Virus record (IMG/VR): IMGVR_UViG_3300035703_000016
Coordinates: 1 to 64,000 of that record
Source of the DNA: a virus
Reading direction: 5' to 3' (one strand)
DNA length: 64,000 bases
Below the pieces are notes generated by a model. It saw only the letters and a list, made by a program, of their open reading frames with translations. It was not told the origin of the DNA and made no database searches. Below, piece by piece: positions 1-6,380 of this stretch. The translations under genes were made by a program, and so were the position numbers. Positions within the stretch are counted from its first letter, which is position 1. Each line of letters starts with the position of its first letter.

Positions 1-339
1 ATTACAAGAACTACAATCACTACAATAACTACAATCACTACAATCACTACAAGAACTACAAGAACTACAATCACTACAATCACTACAATCATTGCAATAA
101 CTGCAATAATTACAAGAACTGCAAGAACTACAATAACGACAATAACTACAATAACGACAATAACGACAATAACTACAATAACTACAATCACTACAATCAC
201 TACAATTCCAACATCCCGTATTAGTAGAATTGTCATCTACATAATTAGGGTTATTTTTTGCAAAAGTAGGCGATACACCATTTACTGATTTATCTGTTCT
301 GTTTATAAACTCTAAATAGGAATTAAAAATCTGTATCAT
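1..339 (-). CDS. Cys-every-third-residue repeat protein, copy 1 (3' end beyond window)
   Basis: The first 42 residues match the heads of the copies at 2265-2615 and 5150-5599 (start MIQIF, then NGVSPTFA, PNYVDDNST). From residue 43 every third residue is Cys (C-x-x), with Ser, Asn, Arg, Asp and Tyr between, up to the window edge, giving at least 24 cysteines. At DNA level this is a degenerate 9-base tandem repeat. ATG at 339-337, with its own early promoter at 385-410. No enzyme motif is visible. A metal-binding or ladder-like Cys fold is inference only; function unknown. Confidence 0.75.
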   Translation of the reverse strand, partial: MIQIFNSYLEFINRTDKSVNGVSPTFAKNNPNYVDDNSTNTGCWNCSDCSDCSYCSYCRYCRYCSYCRYCSSCSSCNYCSYCNDCSDCSDCSSCSSCSDCSDCSYCSDCSSCN

Positions 340-357
340 ATTACTTTGTTGTTTGAA

Positions 358-381
358 GAGACATTCATTATTAATTGTCTC
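358..381 (-). promoter_or_regulatory. 5' leader hairpin (GAGACA/TGTCTC type)
   Basis: Six-base-pair inverted repeat GAGACA/TGTCTC around a 12-nt AT loop, just downstream of the promoter -7 box and upstream of the ATG. It recurs at 4828-4851 and 5618-5641 before other early genes, so it is probably the 5' end of the transcript. A role in mRNA stability or translation is inferred. Confidence 0.5.
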
Positions 382-384
382 GTT

Positions 385-410
385 GTAAATCTACTAAAAA
401 TAATTGACAC
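385..410 (-). promoter_or_regulatory. Early-class promoter
   Basis: Minus strand reads GTGTC, 12 nt, TAGATTTAC. Drives the Cys-repeat gene ending at 339. Member of a set of 13 sites with the same spacing. Confidence 0.6.
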
Positions 411-443
411 TAAAAAATTTATTTTGAGATATTCTTTTTCTTA

Positions 444-1265
444 CTATGAGGCATACTTTTCAGCAATTTCCCATAGTTTAAGATTCATTTCCATATCAAG
501 CAGAGGATTATTGATTGCTCTCGCCTGTCTCTCATTTAACTCAAAACCTCCTTTGATAAGATTCTCCTGAGTGCGATTAAAAATATGCCATAAGTCATTC
601 TGTTCATCTTCTTTTCTCTTTGGTGTAAGAATGCTAAGCAGTTCATATTGCTCTGGTTTTCTATCTCCAGATAAACGTAGAGCCAGAGCTTCGGCAGCAA
701 ATGCAAATTGTTCTTTGCTTGTCATTGGCTTCATTATCCATTGATTGATACGTTTTACAGCACTCTCGATTTTTATTACTTGATCGTCTACTAATTTAGA
801 CACTTGTTCTTGAGTATACTTAATATGACGCTCTTTTATTGTACCAAAGTCTTGTGTTTTTATCATAAGTCCATTAGAGCACACTAGTCTGAAACAACCC
901 GCTTCTATTTGCAATGGACGATCACCATTGTGATTGTTAAGAATAACTATCTGAGGGCGACCTTCTATTCCACCTCTATTATCTTTCATATATAATTCTG
1001 GATGAGAGAATTTCATGATGTGAGTACCGTAAGTAGTATAGATTGGGTTTGCATTCTTACTCGTACTTTGTTTAGCTTCTACTAATTTCCAGCCAGCTGA
1101 GTCAAGATGTTCCACTAACTGGAGAGAGCTAGTAAACTTGTAGTCTTTTGACACTCTTGGAGCTGGTTTGTCAGCGAAGATTCCAGGTGCTTTTTCACGT
1201 GCTGCCTCAAGAGAAAGAGGAACTATAATGTTGTTTGCGTTATTTGTGGCTAATTGAGTTGTCAT
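444..1265 (-). CDS. DUF932 family protein
   Basis: 273 aa. The central stretch GCFRLVCSNGLM, with upstream conserved strands (FSHPELY, QIVILNNHNGDRP), is the signature I associate with the DUF932 / phage-plasmid-related protein family, common on phages and plasmids. A basic helical C-terminal half follows. The biochemical role of the family is not settled. Monocistronic, with its own promoter at 1298-1323. ATG at 1265 fits the full-length family and an A-rich leader. No truncation seen. Confidence 0.75.
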   Translation of the reverse strand: MTTQLATNNANNIIVPLSLEAAREKAPGIFADKPAPRVSKDYKFTSSLQLVEHLDSAGWKLVEAKQSTSKNANPIYTTYGTHIMKFSHPELYMKDNRGGIEGRPQIVILNNHNGDRPLQIEAGCFRLVCSNGLMIKTQDFGTIKERHIKYTQEQVSKLVDDQVIKIESAVKRINQWIMKPMTSKEQFAFAAEALALRLSGDRKPEQYELLSILTPKRKEDEQNDLWHIFNRTQENLIKGGFELNERQARAINNPLLDMEMNLKLWEIAEKYAS

Positions 1266-1297
1266 AACTTTGATTGTTTTAGTTTGTTTGATATACT

Positions 1298-1323
1298 GTA
1301 AATCTACTTAAAACTTTCGATAT
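1298..1323 (-). promoter_or_regulatory. Early-class promoter
   Basis: Minus strand ATATC, 12 nt, TAGATTTAC; upstream element is a weak match. Precedes the DUF932 gene. Confidence 0.45.
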
Positions 1324-1350
1324 AAAAAAATCTGGAGATGTATATTTATT

Positions 1351-1713
1351 TTAATCATCTGAGTACTTTGTCTTCTTAGAGCTTATCCGATTTATCGAAA
1401 CTATGCCGTCCATATGCTTATTATTGCGTATAGAATTATAACTCATCCTCCAGACTTCCTCATCCATAGAACCATTCCACTCGTTGAAAACTGTTATATC
1501 CATATAGACAGTAGTTCCAGTTCCGTACTTTATCTCTTCTCTTTTATCAGTTTCTGCGAGTAGGTTAAAGTAACACTTTATCTCCTGAGTTAATTTCCAA
1601 AACTTATCGCCCTTTTTAACTGGTACACCAAAGTCTATAGAGTCTGGCCATATCTGACGTGATGCGCACTGAATTTCGTGTGCTGCGGAGTAGAATTCTT
1701 TGAATACTGACAT
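1351..1713 (-). CDS. Hypothetical protein, 120 aa
   Basis: Soluble mixed-charge protein with no motif I recognise; aromatic residues are frequent and there is no membrane segment or signal peptide. ATG at 1713 with a dedicated promoter at 1736-1761 supports a real single gene. Lies among early small genes; function unknown. Confidence 0.65.
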   Translation of the reverse strand: MSVFKEFYSAAHEIQCASRQIWPDSIDFGVPVKKGDKFWKLTQEIKCYFNLLAETDKREEIKYGTGTTVYMDITVFNEWNGSMDEEVWRMSYNSIRNNKHMDGIVSINRISSKKTKYSDD

Positions 1714-1735
1714 ACTTTATTGTTATTGGTACTAA

Positions 1736-1761
1736 GTAAAAGTAATAAAAAAAGTTGAAAG
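1736..1761 (-). promoter_or_regulatory. Early-class promoter
   Basis: Minus strand CTTTC, 12 nt, TACTTTTAC, before the gene starting at 1713. Confidence 0.45.
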
Positions 1762-1787
1762 TAGAAAGCTTTTTGACAAGTATTTTT

Positions 1788-2090
1788 TTACTTAATATAA
1801 TGGACGCCCTCTGCCATGACATCCATATAATAAGCTCTGGCCTCTTCTAGTGCGGTTCTGTGCGCTTTTGGAACATCTTGTATATCTTTCCAATGTCTAC
1901 TATAGCTCTTTTTATTTGGACTATCTGGGAAATAGTTTTGTCCAGAGTAATATTCACATGCTTCTTGTCCTTTACGAGGACCATTAACATATATGATATA
2001 GTTAATGCTTGTCCCTATTGATATTCTATTTTCAACGATATCACATTCTGGATTATGATTTTTGTGACTAAGAAGTTTGAATTGGCTCAT
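1788..2090 (-). CDS. Hypothetical protein, 100 aa
   Basis: Begins MSQFKLLSHKNH; the middle (DIVENRISIG, YIIYVNGPRKG) looks like beta strands, and the C-terminus (HRTALEEARAYYMD) is helical. No known family recognised. Promoter at 2114-2139. A decayed copy of its middle lies immediately upstream at about 2186-2256, so the gene has been duplicated and one copy lost. Confidence 0.65.
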   Translation of the reverse strand: MSQFKLLSHKNHNPECDIVENRISIGTSINYIIYVNGPRKGQEACEYYSGQNYFPDSPNKKSYSRHWKDIQDVPKAHRTALEEARAYYMDVMAEGVHYIK

Positions 2091-2113
2091 TTTGCTTTGT
2101 TGTTTGATATACT

Positions 2114-2139
2114 GTAAATCTACTGCAAAAAATTGACAC
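2114..2139 (-). promoter_or_regulatory. Early-class promoter
   Basis: Minus strand GTGTC, 12 nt, TAGATTTAC, 24 nt before the ATG at 2090. One of the best matches of the set. Confidence 0.6.
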
Positions 2140-2185
2140 TAGAAAGAAAAATCTCAAGTATTTGTTTTTATAATGTAAAAAATGA

Positions 2186-2256
2186 GATGCTCTTAGGGTC
2201 CCTGTAATAGAATTTATACTGTTGTCCATATTGATATTTTTATTTTCAACAATATA
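2186..2256 (-). pseudogene. Remnant of a duplicate of the 1788-2090 gene
   Basis: The minus strand translates to IVENKNINMDNSINSI and GTLRA, aligning with IVENRISIGTSINYI and its continuation in the intact gene next door, but with substitutions, lost frame continuity and no start. It lies between the intact gene's promoter and the end of Cys-repeat copy 2. Confidence 0.45.
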
Positions 2257-2264
2257 ATGTATAT

Positions 2265-2615
2265 TTAATTGATGTTACTACAATCACTACAATCACTACA
2301 ATCACTACAAGAACTACAAGAACTACAATCACTACAATCATTGCAATAACTGCAATAATTACAAGAACTGCAAGAACTACAATAACGACAATAACTACAA
2401 TAACGACAATAACGACAATAACGACAATAACTACAATAACTACAATCACTACAATCACTACAATCATTGCAATAACTGCAATTCCAACATCCTTTATTAG
2501 TAGAATTGTCATCTACATAATTAGGGTTATTTTTTGCAAAAGTAGGCGATACACCATTTACTGATTTATCTGTTCTGTTTATAAACTCTAAATAGGAATT
2601 AAAAATCTGTGTCAT
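2265..2615 (-). CDS. Cys-every-third-residue repeat protein, copy 2
   Basis: 116 aa. Unique head of 42 residues (NSYLEFINRTDKSVNGVS), then 24 C-x-x triplets from Cys43 to Cys112 and a short tail SNIN. X positions are mainly Ser/Asn/Arg and Asp/Tyr/Ser. The encoding DNA is a 9-base near-repeat, so copy number can change by slippage without a frameshift. Promoter at 2640-2665. Another frame of the repeat is open (Ile/Val-rich) but is only a shadow. Paralogous to copies at 1-339 and 5150-5599. Function unknown. Confidence 0.8.
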   Translation of the reverse strand: MTQIFNSYLEFINRTDKSVNGVSPTFAKNNPNYVDDNSTNKGCWNCSYCNDCSDCSDCSYCSYCRYCRYCRYCSYCRYCSSCSSCNYCSYCNDCSDCSSCSSCSDCSDCSDCSNIN

Positions 2616-2639
2616 ATTGCTTTGTTTGTTTAGTACTTA

Positions 2640-2665
2640 GTAAAAGTAAGAGATTAAAACGACAC
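2640..2665 (-). promoter_or_regulatory. Early-class promoter
   Basis: Minus strand GTGTC, 12 nt, TACTTTTAC, before Cys-repeat copy 2. Confidence 0.55.
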
Positions 2666-2698
2666 TTGAAAGTATTTTGTCAAGTATTTGTTTTTATA

Positions 2699-3652
2699 CT
2701 ATGAGGCCGATGGTACTGTTATATCAGCCCCATTCCTATTGATTACGAATTGCTTTGGCTCTTCACTCACCTCAGACTCATCAGTAACATATCCATAATG
2801 TATCTCATTATTATTTAATTGATATGACCAACGGATATCGGCCTGACCATTTCTATTTTTAGTAAAAACTATATATGTTCCACCTCCATCGGACATTTTC
2901 TCCTTTTTCATTTCCATATGGGCGTCAGTCATATGTTTAACTTTGTTACTACCAACAAATACTCCACCTTTAGTAACTTGATTAATTAATAAAAAAGATG
3001 AATATACGTTTCTTTTATTCTGTCCTTCATTATGAGTTACACACAAATCGATCAACCACTTTTCTACTTCTTTTAAACTCATTCCAGCGTCTTCTCTCAC
3101 AGATTCCATCATTTCTGCCATAGAGTCAATAAGAACATAATCAAACCCTTCAGATAAGATTTGTTCAACTACGTCTTTCATATTATCACTTAGAAAGTCT
3201 GAAGCAATAAGAGTCTTAACACAACCGAATATAGGGAATCTTTGCATATATTTGTAAAGTTGGATTTTTCCCATTTCACATGATATAAAAAGACATTTGA
3301 GTTTTTTATTATTTTTCTGGAGATTAGCGAGAGTATGTAAAAGAACCGTTGTCTTACCCACTCCTGGATCGCCAGTACACATGATATTAGTTCCAACTGG
3401 AATACCACCTTCGTATGAGATTAATTTATCTATGACTATTCCAGTCTTGTGAGTAACTAACATATTCTCATTAATATCTAAAGACTCAAGTGTTGAAACT
3501 TTATCAAAAGATATTGGCTTTTTTTCAACTACTTTCATATTTCCTACAGCACCTGTTTTATTTGCTAGATACTCTTCTACTGTGATACCCATTTGCTTTG
3601 CTTTCAGTTTTGCATAATACATTTGTGAATAACTCATATTGGCAGTTGACAT
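2699..3652 (-). CDS. RecA-fold ATPase (RadA/DnaB-like), accessory
   Basis: 317 aa. Walker A GDPGVGKTT at about residues 94-102, Walker B FDYVLIDSM at about 175, and a following LLINQVTKGG segment typical of RecA/RadA/DnaB-type P-loop ATPases. The N-terminal 70 residues are a short helical region (YAKLKAKQMGITVEEYLA) without the DnaB N-domain. It is separate from the UvsX-like protein at 50.6 kb and the replicative helicase at 48.1 kb, so it is a third RecA-fold ATPase. Early promoter at 3677-3702. A role in DNA repair or remodelling is likely, exact substrate unknown. Confidence 0.75.
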   Translation of the reverse strand: MSTANMSYSQMYYAKLKAKQMGITVEEYLANKTGAVGNMKVVEKKPISFDKVSTLESLDINENMLVTHKTGIVIDKLISYEGGIPVGTNIMCTGDPGVGKTTVLLHTLANLQKNNKKLKCLFISCEMGKIQLYKYMQRFPIFGCVKTLIASDFLSDNMKDVVEQILSEGFDYVLIDSMAEMMESVREDAGMSLKEVEKWLIDLCVTHNEGQNKRNVYSSFLLINQVTKGGVFVGSNKVKHMTDAHMEMKKEKMSDGGGTYIVFTKNRNGQADIRWSYQLNNNEIHYGYVTDESEVSEEPKQFVINRNGADITVPSAS

Positions 3653-3676
3653 ATTGCTTTAGTTTTTTAGTACATT

Positions 3677-3702
3677 GTAAATATACAAGAAATAAACGAA
3701 AC
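3677..3702 (-). promoter_or_regulatory. Early-class promoter
   Basis: Minus strand GTTTC, 12 nt, TATATTTAC, before the RecA-fold ATPase gene. Confidence 0.55.
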
Positions 3703-3734
3703 TTTAAAGTTTTTTTCGGATATTTTTTTTCTTA

Positions 3735-4019
3735 CTATGAATTAAATATCCTCTCGTACTCAGTCACATCCTTTGGCACCCACCTCACACCGTTATATTT
3801 ATGTTCTATTGCTGGATATCTATGCGCTTCGTGATTAGTGGCACCATATATTGTTTCATTCATATCTGCGCAATATATCACGTATCCATATTCTTGCGCC
3901 CCTATTTGACAGTTCTGCTTCCAATGCTCTTTGGCTGCCTTGAGAGTAGAGAAGGTGCCACAGAATGAGTTATATTTACATTCTGCAACCAGGGTAAATA
4001 TTTGCTTTGTCTTTGTCAT
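3735..4019 (-). CDS. Hypothetical protein, 94 aa
   Basis: Soluble small protein with a KAAKEHWKQNC helix followed by YGYVIYCADMN and RWVPKDVTEYERIF; no family recognised. ATG at 4019, early promoter at 4062-4087 and leader hairpin 4038-4058 support expression as a single gene. Confidence 0.65.
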   Translation of the reverse strand: MTKTKQIFTLVAECKYNSFCGTFSTLKAAKEHWKQNCQIGAQEYGYVIYCADMNETIYGATNHEAHRYPAIEHKYNGVRWVPKDVTEYERIFNS

Positions 4020-4037
4020 TTGCTTTAGTTTTTTAGT

Positions 4038-4058
4038 GAATCAATATTCTATTGCTTC
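4038..4058 (-). promoter_or_regulatory. 5' leader hairpin (CAAT/ATTG type)
   Basis: GAA-x-CAAT / ATTG-x-TTC imperfect stem around a 5-nt loop, directly after the promoter -7 box. Copies at 6289-6309, 6597-6617 and, slightly changed, 10723-10743 precede other early genes. Confidence 0.5.
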
Positions 4059-4061
4059 GTT

Positions 4062-4087
4062 GTAAATCTACTTAAAATAAACGACAC
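4062..4087 (-). promoter_or_regulatory. Early-class promoter
   Basis: Minus strand GTGTC, 12 nt, TAGATTTAC, preceded by ACTTTAAA; near-ideal member of the set. Confidence 0.6.
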
Positions 4088-4118
4088 TTTAAAGTTTTTA
4101 CTTAGATATTTGTTTTTC

Positions 4119-4277
4119 TTATAAGTCTTCATCCATACCGTATTCAGCCAATTGCTCAAAAGTAGTGATAGTATCATCCTCTATTAGGACTATTAAACAA
4201 TCAAACTCTCGCTGTCCCACTTGATACACATATTCCCTTTTATTATCATAACAGAACTTTAATAATGCTTCTTTCAT
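4119..4277 (-). CDS. Hypothetical acidic protein, 52 aa
   Basis: From ATG at 4277 the protein runs MKEALLKFCYDNK to an acidic C-terminus (YGMDEDL). An in-frame GTG at 4313 would add 12 residues; the ATG is preferred but this is not certain. No family recognised. It follows the tRNA-like RNA directly and may be transcribed with it. Confidence 0.5.
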   Translation of the reverse strand: MKEALLKFCYDNKREYVYQVGQREFDCLIVLIEDDTITTFEQLAEYGMDEDL

Positions 4278-4355
4278 ATAAGATGTTTTAGTAATGTGAG
4301 CGGCAACTGTCACAAGCTCTTAGAATCCGCTCACTAATTCAGGTTGTATGATGCG

Positions 4356-4463
4356 TAGTCAAGACAGGATTCGAACCTGTATGGGTGTCTGAGTCTTGGT
4401 TTGCAACCATCTCCCCCATCTGAATTTTACTCCCGAGCGTCTACCAATTCCGCCACTTGACCA
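4356..4463 (-). tRNA. tRNA-like RNA 1, non-canonical anticodon region
   Basis: Eight-base-pair acceptor (TGGTCAAG 4463-4456 with CTTGACTA 4363-4356), TG linker, D arm GCG/CGC with loop containing TTGGT (4453-4437), and a perfect T arm ACAGG-TTCGAAT-CCTGT (4380-4364). The 5' half resembles a bacterial tRNA-Leu, but the expected anticodon stem cannot pair. Between D and T arms lie 56 nt instead of about 30. They can form an irregular long hairpin ending in loop TTGCAAA (4406-4400), which matches a Cys (GCA) anticodon loop but on only a 3-bp stem. CCA is not encoded. The paralog at 17931-18073 has compensatory base changes. It could be a functional odd tRNA, a tRNA-derived regulatory RNA, or a decaying gene. 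Confidence 0.55.
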
Positions 4464-4518
4464 AATTTTGAATTTCTACGCTCAGTTACCTATGAAATTC
4501 TAACAGTCCTAAGTTTCT

Positions 4519-4620
4519 TTATCCTATGATGCTAATTATAAACATCATCGCCCATATAATAAAAGTTCCAAGTGCTAGACTTAAAACAATAAAAGAGGAT
4601 TGAATTAATTTATTTTTCAT
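4519..4620 (-). CDS. Small single-span membrane protein, 33 aa
   Basis: Starts MKNKLIQSSF, then one hydrophobic stretch (LSLALGTFIIWAMMFIISII) to the stop. Its ATG overlaps the end of the upstream gene (4610-4810) by 11 nt, suggesting translational coupling. Function unknown. Confidence 0.5.
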   Translation of the reverse strand: MKNKLIQSSFIVLSLALGTFIIWAMMFIISIIG

Positions 4621-4810
4621 AACTGAATATTTTATTTGTGAAAGATGTTTTAGTGTTATTAGTAGACGCTGGACATATGGAATGAAAAGGACCTAATGAC
4701 ATGGCTAAAGAATCAGCGAAGTTTTTAGGAAATTCAGATATTCCATTTATTTCTACAATCTGAAAGTATTCGTCCTTTATATTATAGAATGTGTATTTTT
4801 TATGTGTCAT
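4610..4810 (-). CDS. Hypothetical protein, 66 aa
   Basis: Start chosen at ATG 4810 (MTHKKYTFYN). The upstream in-frame ATG at 4834 lies inside the repeated non-coding leader hairpin, so it is unlikely to be used. No family recognised. Promoter 4855-4880; followed by the overlapping small membrane protein gene. Confidence 0.55.
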   Translation of the reverse strand: MTHKKYTFYNIKDEYFQIVEINGISEFPKNFADSLAMSLGPFHSICPASTNNTKTSFTNKIFSYEK

Positions 4811-4827
4811 ATTATTAGATGTTTGAA

Positions 4828-4851
4828 GAGACATTCATTATTGATTGTCTC
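4828..4851 (-). promoter_or_regulatory. 5' leader hairpin (GAGACA/TGTCTC type)
   Basis: Second copy of the element at 358-381, between promoter 4855-4880 and the ATG at 4810. Confidence 0.5.
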
Positions 4852-4854
4852 GTT

Positions 4855-4880
4855 GTAAAAGTAAAGGAGTAAGTTGATAC
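4855..4880 (-). promoter_or_regulatory. Early-class promoter
   Basis: Minus strand GTATC, 12 nt, TACTTTTAC. Confidence 0.55.
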
Positions 4881-4921
4881 TATAAAGTATTTTGACAAGT
4901 ATTTCTTTTCTTAATTTATAT

Positions 4922-5065
4922 TTAGTTATTCAGTTCTTCTTGTATTTGCTTTTTTGCTTGTTGACGTGCACTTTTCTTAAAGACTTTTCTAATTTTCTTA
5001 GATACATTATCTCCCCAAAATTGAGACCATAATGCTTTTCCTCTTGAATTATGATATGCTTTCAT
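4922..5065 (-). CDS. Small basic protein, 47 aa
   Basis: Begins MKAYHNSRGKALWSQFWGDN, then a Lys/Arg-rich helix (KKIRKVFKKSARQQAKK). Possibly nucleic-acid binding from its charge alone. A TAGATTTAC -7 box lies at 5092-5100 without a clear upstream element. Confidence 0.55.
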   Translation of the reverse strand: MKAYHNSRGKALWSQFWGDNVSKKIRKVFKKSARQQAKKQIQEELNN

Positions 5066-5149
5066 ATTCTATAGTCGTTGTTTGCTTCTTTGTAAATCTA
5101 CTTTAAAAATTTTTTTCAGATATTATATTTTCAACGATATTATATATGT

Positions 5150-5599
5150 TTAATTGATGTTACTGCAATCACTGCAATAACGGCAATTATTGCAATCACT
5201 GCAATCACTGCAATAACGGCAATTATTGCAATAACTGCAATAATTACAAGAACTGCAATCACGGCAATTATTGCAATAACTGCAATAATTACAAGAACTG
5301 CAATCACGGCAATTATTGCAAGAACGGCAATTACTGCAATCATTGCAATCACGGCAATAAGTGCAATTATGACAATTACTGCAATTACTGCAATCACGGC
5401 AATAAGTGCAATTATGACAATTACTGCAATCATTGCAATCATTGCAATCACGGCAATCACTGCAATTCCAACATCCCGTATTAGTAGAATTGTCATCTAC
5501 GTAATTAGGATTATTTTCTGCAAAATTAGGCGTAACGCCATTTACTGATTTATTTGTTCTGTTTAAAAATTCCGAGTAAGAATTAAAAATCTGTGTCAT
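5150..5599 (-). CDS. Cys-every-third-residue repeat protein, copy 3
   Basis: 149 aa, the longest copy seen. The head is almost identical to copy 2 (NSYSEFLNRTNKSVNGVT), then 35 C-x-x triplets from Cys43 to Cys145 and tail SNIN. Length variation among the copies is in whole triplets, as expected for in-frame slippage of the 9-base repeat. Promoter 5645-5670 with leader hairpin 5618-5641. Function unknown. Confidence 0.8.
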   Translation of the reverse strand: MTQIFNSYSEFLNRTNKSVNGVTPNFAENNPNYVDDNSTNTGCWNCSDCRDCNDCNDCSNCHNCTYCRDCSNCSNCHNCTYCRDCNDCSNCRSCNNCRDCSSCNYCSYCNNCRDCSSCNYCSYCNNCRYCSDCSDCNNCRYCSDCSNIN

Positions 5600-5617
5600 A
5601 ATCTATATTTGTTTGAA

Positions 5618-5641
5618 GAGACATTCATTATTGATTGTCTC
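5618..5641 (-). promoter_or_regulatory. 5' leader hairpin (GAGACA/TGTCTC type)
   Basis: Third copy of the leader hairpin, before Cys-repeat copy 3. Confidence 0.5.
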
Positions 5642-5644
5642 GTT

Positions 5645-5670
5645 GTAAATCTAATGAAAATTATTGATAC
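5645..5670 (-). promoter_or_regulatory. Early-class promoter
   Basis: Minus strand GTATC, 12 nt, TAGATTTAC. Confidence 0.55.
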
Positions 5671-5711
5671 TAGAAAATTTATTTTGAGATATTCTTTTTT
5701 ATAATACAAAG

Positions 5712-5739
5712 AAAAACCCTCCATATTTAAGGAGGGTTT
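5712..5739 (-). terminator. Intrinsic terminator
   Basis: Stem AAACCCTCC/GGAGGGTTT around an 8-nt loop, followed on the minus strand by a T run. It separates the 5883-6269 transcript from the Cys-repeat copy 3 promoter. Confidence 0.8.
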
Positions 5740-5882
5740 GAAAAGTCTAAGACAAAGACTATTATATCCAGATTCAAGAGGTGGGAAATTAATATCTGGA
5801 TTTTATTTTATATTTACTCTATTATTCCAAAGTTTTTTGCGACTTTTATTAATTCTTCAAATTTTTCTATATTTACAGTTTG

Positions 5883-6269
5883 TCATCCTACTTTTATTCC
5901 CTCTTCTGATACAACTGCGTCATATTCTTTAGTAATATTACAAACAGTAACTGGTTGTAGTCGTTCTACTTCGAATAGAGCAACAAACTCTTCAACTGAA
6001 TTTACAACAATAGGATATATTTCACGTATACGAAAGACATCCGCAGAGTTAGAAAAAGACAAAGATGATTGAGAAACATTTTCTTTAAAAGAAAATACTA
6101 ATCTTGGAAATTCTGGGTCGTACACCGTCGTATCTTCATATATAGGTACTCCAATACTTTTTAGATATTTTATGGCCGAGGTAATACTGTCCTGAATAAA
6201 TTGACTAGGATTGTCTGGAGTGTTACAGAAAACGGATTGAGTCGGCAAATTAAATGTTCGCTTTGACAT
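5883..6269 (-). CDS. Hypothetical protein, 128 aa, with open frame past its UGA
   Basis: Starts MSKRTFNLPTQSVF; no family recognised. It stops at TGA (5885-5883), but the same frame stays open for 22 more codons (QTVNIEKFEELIKVAKNF, then GIIE) to TAA at 5816-5814. That extension looks like a normal helical C-terminus. UGA followed by C is a leaky context, so readthrough, or a recent nonsense change, is possible. Promoter 6313-6338; terminator 5712-5739 follows. Confidence 0.6.
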   Translation of the reverse strand: MSKRTFNLPTQSVFCNTPDNPSQFIQDSITSAIKYLKSIGVPIYEDTTVYDPEFPRLVFSFKENVSQSSLSFSNSADVFRIREIYPIVVNSVEEFVALFEVERLQPVTVCNITKEYDAVVSEEGIKVG

Positions 6270-6288
6270 ATTGCTTTGTTTGTTTAGT

Positions 6289-6309
6289 GAATCAATATTC
6301 TATTGCTTC
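6289..6309 (-). promoter_or_regulatory. 5' leader hairpin (CAAT/ATTG type)
   Basis: Copy of the element at 4038-4058, between promoter 6313-6338 and ATG 6269. Confidence 0.5.
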
Positions 6310-6312
6310 GTT

Positions 6313-6338
6313 GTAAATCTACTAAAAATTATTGACAA
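6313..6338 (-). promoter_or_regulatory. Early-class promoter
   Basis: Minus strand TTGTC, 12 nt, TAGATTTAC. Confidence 0.6.
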
Positions 6339-6380
6339 TAAAAAATTTATTTTGAGATATTCTTTTTTATAATATAGACA

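Noticed and set aside
1-207. Tandem repeat resembling a CRISPR array
   Set aside because: Units are 9 bases with no spacers and encode C-x-x triplets of a protein.
1616-1822. Minus-strand ORF of 68 aa overlapping the 1351-1713 gene
   Set aside because: Spans the promoter of that gene and overlaps the end of the 1788-2090 gene; low-complexity shadow.
2246-2512. Ile/Val-rich ORF inside Cys-repeat copy 2
   Set aside because: It is the alternative frame of the 9-base repeat; the Cys frame has the conserved head, promoter and paralogs.
4356-4463. Group I intron in a tRNA-Leu(UAA)
   Set aside because: The insert is far too short for an intron and no 3' half of the anticodon stem follows it.
5140-5496. 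Ile/Ala/Val-rich ORF inside Cys-repeat copy 3
   Set aside because: Same shadow effect of the tandem repeat in another frame.
5769-5812. TCCAGAT/ATCTGGA inverted repeat with T run on the plus strand
   Set aside because: No plus-strand gene precedes it; probably chance, while the minus-strand terminator at 5712-5739 is clear.
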